Source: Bacteroidota bacterium
GTDB lineage: Bacteria > Bacteroidota > Bacteroidia > Bacteroidales > Tenuifilaceae
DNA: 7,525 bases
Reading direction: 5' to 3'
NCBI GenBank assembly: GCA_023406715.1
Contig: JAEXVC010000281.1
Location: forward strand, 1-7,525
The notes beneath the pieces were generated by a model that saw only the letters and a program-made list of their open reading frames with translations, did not search any database and was not told where the DNA came from. This document shows positions 1 to 5,711 of the stretch, one piece after another. Numbering within the stretch: the first letter of the stretch is position 1; every line of letters starts with the position of its first letter. The translations under genes and the position numbers were made by a program.

Positions 1-2258
1 GTATTAAGGCTTGCGATGAGGTACAGGGTAAGAATATCCTATCGTTTAATGAGCGAGGGATGGATTCCTACATAATTGCAGGACTAGGAGTGTGGGGTAA
101 GAGTGAGTGCGATGGATGTGGCGAATGTATTCAGCTATGCCCAACTGGTGCCATTGTAGAGAGACCGAATAGGCAAACTATCAAACTAAATATCATTGAG
201 AAAAGAGTTAGAACTACATGCCCATACTGTGGCGTGGGTTGCCAGATTGAACTGTTAGTGCAGGATGGGAAAATTATGCGGAGCAATGGCGTGGAGGGTG
301 TATCGCCAAACGATGGAAGGCTATGTGTAAAGGGTCGATTTGGATATGAGTTTGTTCATAGTCCCGAACGCCTCACTAAACCGTTAATAAAGCGAAACGG
401 AAAGTTTGAGGAGTCAACTTGGGATGAGGCTCTTACCTTAGTGGTAAACAAATTCAACGAGTTAAAGCAGAAGTATGGCTCGGACTCGTTAGCTGGTTAT
501 GCATCGGCAAAGTGTACTAATGAGGATAATTACATCTTTCAACGTTTTGTCAGAACTGCATTTGGAACTAATAATATTGATTACTGTACGAGGCTATGTC
601 ACGCATCAACCGTGACTGCTATGCTTAAGTCCATTGGCGATGGAGCTGGAAGCAATTCCATAGAGGATTTCGAAACTACCGATTGCCTGTTGGTTACGGG
701 GAATAATATTGTTGAAACACACCCAATTACTGCAACATATGTTAAGCGTGGTGCTGCAAAGGGGATGAAAATTATTGTGATTGACCCCAAGTGGACTCCA
801 CTAGTTAAGTACTCCACGGTATGGCTGCAGCCAAAACTAGGAACCGATGTGGCCCTACTCAACGGAATGATTAATGTTATAATTCAAAATGGGTTAATAA
901 AGCAAGCATTTATTGAGAAGCGAGTAGAGGGTGGTATGCAGGCTTTTGAAGAACTAATGCGGATTGTGCAGCCTTACACTCCGCAAAAGGTTGAGGAGAT
1001 TACTGGAGTCCCTGCCGAAAAGATTGAACTTGCTGCAAAAATATATGGCGAATCTGCTACCGCTATGATTGCTACTGGCATGGGCATGAGCCAGCAGGTA
1101 ACAGGAACGCATAATGTGTTCAGTTTACTCAACATGATGCTTATTACTGGCCATATTGGTAAAGAGCGTTGCGGAATTGACCCGCCTCGTGGTCAGAATA
1201 ACGTTCAAGGGGCTACTGACGTTGGGTGTCATCCAAATATGTACCCAGGCTATATCCCAGTAACAAATGCCGATAATAGAAAAAAAGTGGCTGGGGTTTG
1301 GGGCGTTCCTTTCGAGAATCTGTCGGACAAGCCAGGTTTAACTACGGTGGAAATAGTAAAGGCCGCTCATGATGGTAAAATAAAAGGGCTGTTTATTATT
1401 GGTGAAAACCCAATGATTAGCGACCCCAACCTAAATCATACCGAGGAGGGATTGAAAAAACTAGAATTCTTGGTTGTGCAGGATATATTCCATACTGAAA
1501 CCACAGCCTTGGCAGATGTTATTCTGCCAGCCTCGGCATGGGCCGAAAAGAATGGAACTTTCGTGAATAGCGATAGACGTGTTCTAAGGGTACGAAAGGC
1601 TGTTGCTTGCCCAGGAGATGCTAGGGAGGACTGGAGGATAATTCATGAAATAGCAGCGCGTATGGGGCATCCAATGCCTAACTATCGCGATGAGTCTGAG
1701 ATATTTGACGAATTGGCACGAGTAACCCCAATAATGGAAGGTATTTCTCATAGAAGACTGGAAGCCCAAGGGATTCAGTGGCCATGCCCAGACTCTGAGC
1801 ATCCTGGAACACCAACCCTTTATACTGAAACATTCAATACTCCCTCTGGTAAAGCAAAACTTTTTCCTGTAGAATATGCAGAGCAAAACGAGAAGGTTTC
1901 CGATGAATACCCATTTATGCTTAACTCAGGCAGAATTCTTTATCATTACCATACAAGCACAATGAGCCGAAAGAATAAGGTGTTGCGCGATTTTGCCAAT
2001 GAATCCTATGTTTTAATGAATCCCGTTGATGCTATTAAAGCTAGCCTAAAGAACAATTCTAAAGTGAGAGTAACGTCGAGGCGAGGTGAACTAATTACCA
2101 AACTTATTATTAGCGACGAAGTGCTGGAAGGAGAGGTGTTTATGCCTTGGCATTTTACCGAAGCTCAAGTAAATAGGCTTACACGCGATGAACTTGACCC
2201 TTATAGTAAAATTGCTCCCTTCAAACTTTCTGCCGTAAGGGTGGAATGTGTTGAATAA
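1..2258 (+). CDS. fdhA: Formate dehydrogenase catalytic (alpha) subunit, NuoG-like N-terminus, Cys-type; 5' end outside window
   Basis: Molybdopterin (Mo/W-bisMGD) enzyme that interconverts formate and CO2 and passes electrons along iron-sulfur clusters; cytoplasmic, as no signal peptide would fit this N-terminus. The frame is open to the left edge (first full codon at 3), and the residues before the Met at 60 read IKACDEVQGKNILSF, a ferredoxin-type segment, so that Met is internal. Numbering from it: C17/C20/C23/C27 form the second half of a 2[4Fe-4S] ferredoxin domain; the codon at 12-14 is the last Cys of the first half. C54-x2-C57-x3-C61-x27-C89 binds the [4Fe-4S] of the molybdopterin domain, with K91 after it. 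Active site C180-H181 and R377 in RGQNNVQG match Sec140, His141 and Arg333 of E. coli FdhF. Residues ~618-732 are the dinucleotide-binding domain, ending in a typical PWHFTEAQVNRLT block. The family usually partners with NuoE/NuoF-like diaphorase or hydrogenase subunits; none is visible here. Family assignment is firm; the physiological electron acceptor is unknown. Confidence 0.93.
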   Translation, partial: IKACDEVQGKNILSFNERGMDSYIIAGLGVWGKSECDGCGECIQLCPTGAIVERPNRQTIKLNIIEKRVRTTCPYCGVGCQIELLVQDGKIMRSNGVEGVSPNDGRLCVKGRFGYEFVHSPERLTKPLIKRNGKFEESTWDEALTLVVNKFNELKQKYGSDSLAGYASAKCTNEDNYIFQRFVRTAFGTNNIDYCTRLCHASTVTAMLKSIGDGAGSNSIEDFETTDCLLVTGNNIVETHPITATYVKRGAAKGMKIIVIDPKWTPLVKYSTVWLQPKLGTDVALLNGMINVIIQNGLIKQAFIEKRVEGGMQAFEELMRIVQPYTPQKVEEITGVPAEKIELAAKIYGESATAMIATGMGMSQQVTGTHNVFSLLNMMLITGHIGKERCGIDPPRGQNNVQGATDVGCHPNMYPGYIPVTNADNRKKVAGVWGVPFENLSDKPGLTTVEIVKAAHDGKIKGLFIIGENPMISDPNLNHTEEGLKKLEFLVVQDIFHTETTALADVILPASAWAEKNGTFVNSDRRVLRVRKAVACPGDAREDWRIIHEIAARMGHPMPNYRDESEIFDELARVTPIMEGISHRRLEAQGIQWPCPDSEHPGTPTLYTETFNTPSGKAKLFPVEYAEQNEKVSDEYPFMLNSGRILYHYHTSTMSRKNKVLRDFANESYVLMNPVDAIKASLKNNSKVRVTSRRGELITKLIISDEVLEGEVFMPWHFTEAQVNRLTRDELDPYSKIAPFKLSAVRVECVE

Positions 2259-2304
2259 TATTTTATTTTTTTTGTAGATAACCCTTCGTTTACTCGGAGA
2301 ATGC

Positions 2305-2312
2305 TAATTTTG
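2305..2312 (+). promoter_or_regulatory. Candidate Bacteroidota -7 promoter element before the histidine kinase gene
   Basis: TAATTTTG is an exact match to the Bacteroidota sigma-ABfr -7 consensus TAnnTTTG. Transcription would begin a few bases downstream, giving a short leader of roughly 20-40 nt before the candidate starts at 2341 and 2359. The matching -33 TTTG box is not clear: a TTTG at 2271-2274 lies about 30 bp upstream, farther than the usual ~17-23 bp, so the call rests on the -7 element and its position. It would make the kinase independent of the formate dehydrogenase gene. Confidence 0.4.
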
Positions 2313-2340
2313 TGCTGAATTTCTGATACTTAAAAATGTG

Positions 2341-4257
2341 ATGCCATTAGTGAATTGGATGAGAACTGGAAAACTCATCATTGTTTTAGCTCTAGTTTTA
2401 TTTCAAAAAGGTAACCTTTACTCGCAACAAGGAACATCCGTTGATGGTTTGCTAAAGTTAATTGAAAGACCCGACGACTCCTCAAAGGTTGTAGCGTTAA
2501 AGTTGCTTTGCTGGGAATACAGAAACACCGATACGGCCAGTGCTCTTAAGTATGGCTATCAGGCCATAGAAATTGCTAAGAAACTAGAGTTGGATTATGA
2601 ATTGGCCGATATTTACAATAGAGTAGGGGTTGTGAGAAGGAATCAGGGCAATTATGCCCATGCGTTGGACAACTACTTTAAGGGTATTGAGATATCAAAA
2701 CAGAATAACTATCAGAAATTACTTGCTTTTGCATACAATAATGTTGCTGATATATACAATAGACTAGAGATTTACGATAAGGCTTTAGAATTTGGAAAGT
2801 ATAGTCTCAAATTATCCCTAAACCTAAACGATGAATATACGCTTAGTTATGTTTACAATATTTTAGGGGGGATTTATCGGAATAAAAAGGATTTGGATTC
2901 ATCGTTGTTGTATTTCAATCACTCATTAAATCTTCGAAAGAAAATCAACTACACAGCAGGTGTCGCGACATCACTCTTAAATATTGGAAACATACAGTTC
3001 TTAAGAGGGGAGTACGATAGTTGTTACTCCAATATTTCGAAGGCCATTGATATTTATACTGACAAGAATGATCAAACAGGATTGGTTGGTGCATATAAGC
3101 ATCTTGGCCTTTACTTTAACAAGGTTAAGGATTACAAGAAAGCCATCTACTATTTCAATAAGTGCCTTGCGCTTAACGAGAGTTTTGCCGACTTACAGAT
3201 AAAGAAAGATGCCAATGATGGGCTTAGTTACTCTTACGCTCAACTTGGAGATATTAAAAAGGCCTACCATTTTAAAAATCTTGCTTGTGCCGTTGGCGAT
3301 AGTATAACTACAAATTTGTTTGTTGAAAAAATAACGCATTTAACCGAAAACTATAAGTTTGAGTTAAAACGACAGGAAGATGATTTGCTGAGAAAGGAGA
3401 AGGTACAATCGCTTAACAACCAAATAAAGTATCAACGTTCTATCATTAAGCTCTATGCTTTCATCATGTTCCTTCTAGTTGTTCTTGGATTTGTTTTTGT
3501 TTACTACTACCGACAAAAAAATAGAATTATAAAGGTGCTAACTGTGCAGAAGCGCGAGATTGACGAGTTGAATTCTACAAAGGATAAATTATTTTCCATT
3601 CTTGCGCACGATTTGAAGAATCCAATATCATCCGTAATTGGCTTGGCTGAATTGTTAAAGGATGAGAGCGTTATTTTGTCGGAGTCCAAAAGGGCTCAAC
3701 TGATATCAAATCTCTATGAGGTTGGCTTGTCCAGCAACAGAATCCTCGATGAGGTTTTAAGTTGGTCGCAAATACAGGCAAATCAGGTAATTGTTGAATC
3801 TCAGGAGATTAATCTAGGTGAGTTAGTTGAGAGAGTTGTAGCTAATCAGCAACCTATTGCTGGCGTAAAAAATATATCCATAAGTTATTCCGTTAATACC
3901 GATTTTATTGTTCAATCTGATTATAATATAGTAAGTACTGTTCTCCGGAACCTAATTGCTAATGCAATTAAGTACTCTTACTCTAATGCGGAAATACTTG
4001 TAAGCGTTGATTTAATAGTTGATTTTGTTGAGGTTTCAATAAAGGATAATGGTGTTGGATTGTCCGATGATATAAAGGAATCGCTTTTGCATTCTGTGAA
4101 TATTCAATCAACCCGTGGAACGTCAAACGAGAAGGGTAGTGGTTTGGGCTTAGTTATATGCCGAGAATTAATCACCAAGATAGGTGGGAAGTTATTGGTG
4201 AAGAGTGAGGTTGGAAAAGGTAGTACCTTCTCTTTTACTATACCAATTCGTAATTAA
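2341..4257 (+). CDS. TPR-containing membrane sensor histidine kinase
   Basis: Two-component sensor: it should autophosphorylate on histidine and pass the phosphate to a response regulator. Numbering from the GTG at 2338: a hydrophobic signal segment (~11-29); about six or seven TPR-like helical repeats (~54-320) with a striking 40-41 residue period (AYNNVADIY, VYNILGGIY, SLLNIGNIQ, AYKHLGLYF); a charged coiled-coil stretch (~335-365); one membrane helix (~369-391); a linker coil; HisKA with phospho-acceptor H424 in AHDLKNP; then HATPase_c with N-box N538/N542, G1 DNGVGL (570-575) and G2 GSGLGL (600-605). The TPRs are predicted periplasmic and the kinase domains cytosolic. There is no receiver or DNA-binding domain and no response regulator gene beside it, so it is an orphan here. 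I chose ATG 2341 (638 aa); GTG 2338 directly abuts it, and ATG 2359 (632 aa) would give the most classical signal peptide. No Shine-Dalgarno sequence separates these choices. Its stimulus cannot be read from sequence. Confidence 0.92.
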   Translation: MPLVNWMRTGKLIIVLALVLFQKGNLYSQQGTSVDGLLKLIERPDDSSKVVALKLLCWEYRNTDTASALKYGYQAIEIAKKLELDYELADIYNRVGVVRRNQGNYAHALDNYFKGIEISKQNNYQKLLAFAYNNVADIYNRLEIYDKALEFGKYSLKLSLNLNDEYTLSYVYNILGGIYRNKKDLDSSLLYFNHSLNLRKKINYTAGVATSLLNIGNIQFLRGEYDSCYSNISKAIDIYTDKNDQTGLVGAYKHLGLYFNKVKDYKKAIYYFNKCLALNESFADLQIKKDANDGLSYSYAQLGDIKKAYHFKNLACAVGDSITTNLFVEKITHLTENYKFELKRQEDDLLRKEKVQSLNNQIKYQRSIIKLYAFIMFLLVVLGFVFVYYYRQKNRIIKVLTVQKREIDELNSTKDKLFSILAHDLKNPISSVIGLAELLKDESVILSESKRAQLISNLYEVGLSSNRILDEVLSWSQIQANQVIVESQEINLGELVERVVANQQPIAGVKNISISYSVNTDFIVQSDYNIVSTVLRNLIANAIKYSYSNAEILVSVDLIVDFVEVSIKDNGVGLSDDIKESLLHSVNIQSTRGTSNEKGSGLGLVICRELITKIGGKLLVKSEVGKGSTFSFTIPIRN

Positions 4258-4306
4258 GAATAAAACGGCTATTAGTTGAAGAATTTACCAATTTTATTGA
4301 TAGCCG
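4256..4306 (-). terminator. Probable rho-independent terminator of trkA, overlapping its 3' end
   Basis: Read on the minus strand, CGGCTAT (4306-4300) pairs perfectly with ATAGCCG (4272-4266). The second arm is followed at once by a T-rich run, TTTTATTCTT. The 7-bp stem has four G-C pairs but a long 27-nt loop, so the hairpin is weaker than a classical one. The first arm and loop lie inside the last codons of trkA; the T-run covers the 14-bp junction and the last codon or so of the convergent kinase gene. On the plus strand the hairpin has no T-run after it, so it would serve trkA rather than the kinase. Confidence 0.4.
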
Positions 4307-5612
4307 ATGGCAATGCAAATACAACTACCCTATCGTAGGGCTTAATTTCGCTATCACCTTTAGCTATAAATGCTGTATCGCCACGCACTACACCTCCAAT
4401 AATTGCATCTTTCGGGAACGAAATATCTTTAAGTCTTCCTTTTGTAATTGGGGAGCCAGGTTTCACAATGAACTCAAGGACTTCGGCATCGGAACCCGTA
4501 AGGCACTTAATTGCAGAAACATCGGTGCTCATGGTGTAGCGGAAAATACGGCTAGCAGTGATGAGTTTTTTGTTGATAACGGTGTCTACACCAATGCTTT
4601 CGGCTAAACGGATGTAGTTTATATTTTCTATTTCAGCAATGGTTTTTTTAACTCCCATACGTTTTGCCACAATACAGGAAAGGATATTGGTTTCAGAATT
4701 TCCTGTTACCGCAACAAAAGCGTCCATGTATTGTAGGCCTTCCTCCATTAGGAGGTCGGTGTTTCGGCCGTCGCCATTAATAACCAAAGCGTTTTTAAAT
4801 TGTCCCGCAAGTTTTTGGCTCTTTTCCTTGTCAACTTCAATCAATTTTACGTTCATTGACTTTTCTAACTCGTTGGCAATGTGAATTGCAATTCGGCTAC
4901 CGCCAAGTATCATAAGGTTATTAACGTCGATATTCTTTTTGCCCGAATGCTCCATCATATCCTTAATGCCGCTTTGGTTTGCAATTACGTAAACCAAATC
5001 GTTGTACTTAAATTGGTCGTTACCGCGAGGTATTATTGTTTCGCCTTCACGGGATATAGCAACCGCTCTATAATCAAGATTGTTGAGATTTTTAGTTGCC
5101 TGAAGTAATGTGTAGTCTATAACAGGGGAATCCTCTTCAAGCCTAAATACAATCAACGAAAGTTTTCCGCCCGAAAAATCAACAAATTCAGTTGAACTTG
5201 TTTGTCCTAACAGCGTAACAACCTCTCGTGCTGCTAAACGTTCTGGATATATTAAGGAGTCGATGCCTAGGTTCAAAAAAATCTCCTTATTGTTTGGTTG
5301 TAAGTACTCGTTCTTGTCAATTCTGGCAATCACTTTTTTTGCTCCTAACCGTTTAGCCAATGTTGCTGAAACAATATTTGTCTCCTCGGAGTGAGCAACC
5401 GCAATGAATAGGTCGGCTTTCTTAATATTGGCATCCTTAAGTACACTAATGGAGGTTGCAGAACCTTGAAAAGTAACCACATCGGTAGCTGCAGAAAGCT
5501 GGCTGAGCATTTCAGCATCAGGGTCAATCACAACCACATCGTGATATTCCTTTGCTAACATGGTTGCCAAATGGGTTCCCACCTCGCCCGCACCAACAAT
5601 AATTATATTCAT
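4272..5612 (-). CDS. trkA: Trk-type potassium uptake system, NAD-binding gating subunit TrkA
   Basis: Peripheral cytosolic subunit that binds dinucleotides and gates a membrane TrkH/KtrB-type K+ channel. At 446 aa it is the normal length for double-length TrkA, with tandem RCK units: RCK_N1 (~1-120) has Rossmann motif GAGEVG at 7-12 and acidic D30 at the end of the second strand; RCK_C1 is ~140-220; RCK_N2 (~231-350) has a degenerate glycine motif, GGSRIA at 237-242, with E259 at the matching acidic site; RCK_C2 is ~365-446. The repeated AVAHSEETNI (71-80) and AVTGNSETNI (301-310) show the internal duplication. The ATG at complement 5610-5612 starts directly at the first Rossmann strand (MNIIIVGAG), so the start is secure. 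No trkH lies next to it, although the two are often paired. It is convergent with the kinase gene (14 bp between stops) and 99 bp downstream of comEC on the same strand, so it may share its transcript or have its own promoter. Confidence 0.95.
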   Translation of the reverse strand: MNIIIVGAGEVGTHLATMLAKEYHDVVVIDPDAEMLSQLSAATDVVTFQGSATSISVLKDANIKKADLFIAVAHSEETNIVSATLAKRLGAKKVIARIDKNEYLQPNNKEIFLNLGIDSLIYPERLAAREVVTLLGQTSSTEFVDFSGGKLSLIVFRLEEDSPVIDYTLLQATKNLNNLDYRAVAISREGETIIPRGNDQFKYNDLVYVIANQSGIKDMMEHSGKKNIDVNNLMILGGSRIAIHIANELEKSMNVKLIEVDKEKSQKLAGQFKNALVINGDGRNTDLLMEEGLQYMDAFVAVTGNSETNILSCIVAKRMGVKKTIAEIENINYIRLAESIGVDTVINKKLITASRIFRYTMSTDVSAIKCLTGSDAEVLEFIVKPGSPITKGRLKDISFPKDAIIGGVVRGDTAFIAKGDSEIKPYDRVVVFALPSAINKIGKFFN

Positions 5613-5711
5613 TGCAAAAGTCTATTAAACAATCTATCGAATTTTTTAGCGCAAAATAAACTGCAAATTAATATCAATTTATGGAGATTGTTAGCATTTT
5701 AACTATATTTT
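5613..5711. other. AT-rich spacer between comEC and trkA
   Basis: This 99-bp non-coding stretch separates the comEC stop from the trkA start, both read on the minus strand. It is strongly AT-rich and holds a near-palindrome at 5665-5680 (AAATT and AATTT arms). No T-tailed hairpin ends comEC here and no Shine-Dalgarno sequence precedes trkA. On the minus strand TTATTTTG at 5659-5652 is one base off the TAnnTTTG -7 consensus, with a TTG about 15 bp upstream, shorter than usual spacing. The gap leaves room for a trkA promoter but does not prove one. Confidence 0.5.

Noticed and set aside
597..599. Selenocysteine codon at the formate dehydrogenase active site
   Set aside because: The codon is TGT, not TGA, so no recoding is needed.
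599..862. Open frame on the minus strand opposite the formate dehydrogenase gene
   Set aside because: It lies wholly inside a strongly conserved coding region and its translation resembles no family; it is a frame shadow. The same holds for the minus-strand frame at 1584-1886.
4639..5108. Two plus-strand open frames opposite trkA
   Set aside because: They overlap conserved RCK coding sequence and show no domain or promoter; they are frame shadows.
5652..5659. Possible -7 promoter box for trkA on the minus strand (TTATTTTG)
   Set aside because: It is one base off the consensus and its nearest TTG is about 15 bp upstream, shorter than usual; such matches are common in AT-rich spacers, so it is not listed as a separate promoter.
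5665..5680. AT-rich near-palindrome in the comEC-trkA spacer, a possible operator
   Set aside because: It is composed almost only of A and T, has central mismatches, and has no second copy in the window; chance is a sufficient explanation.
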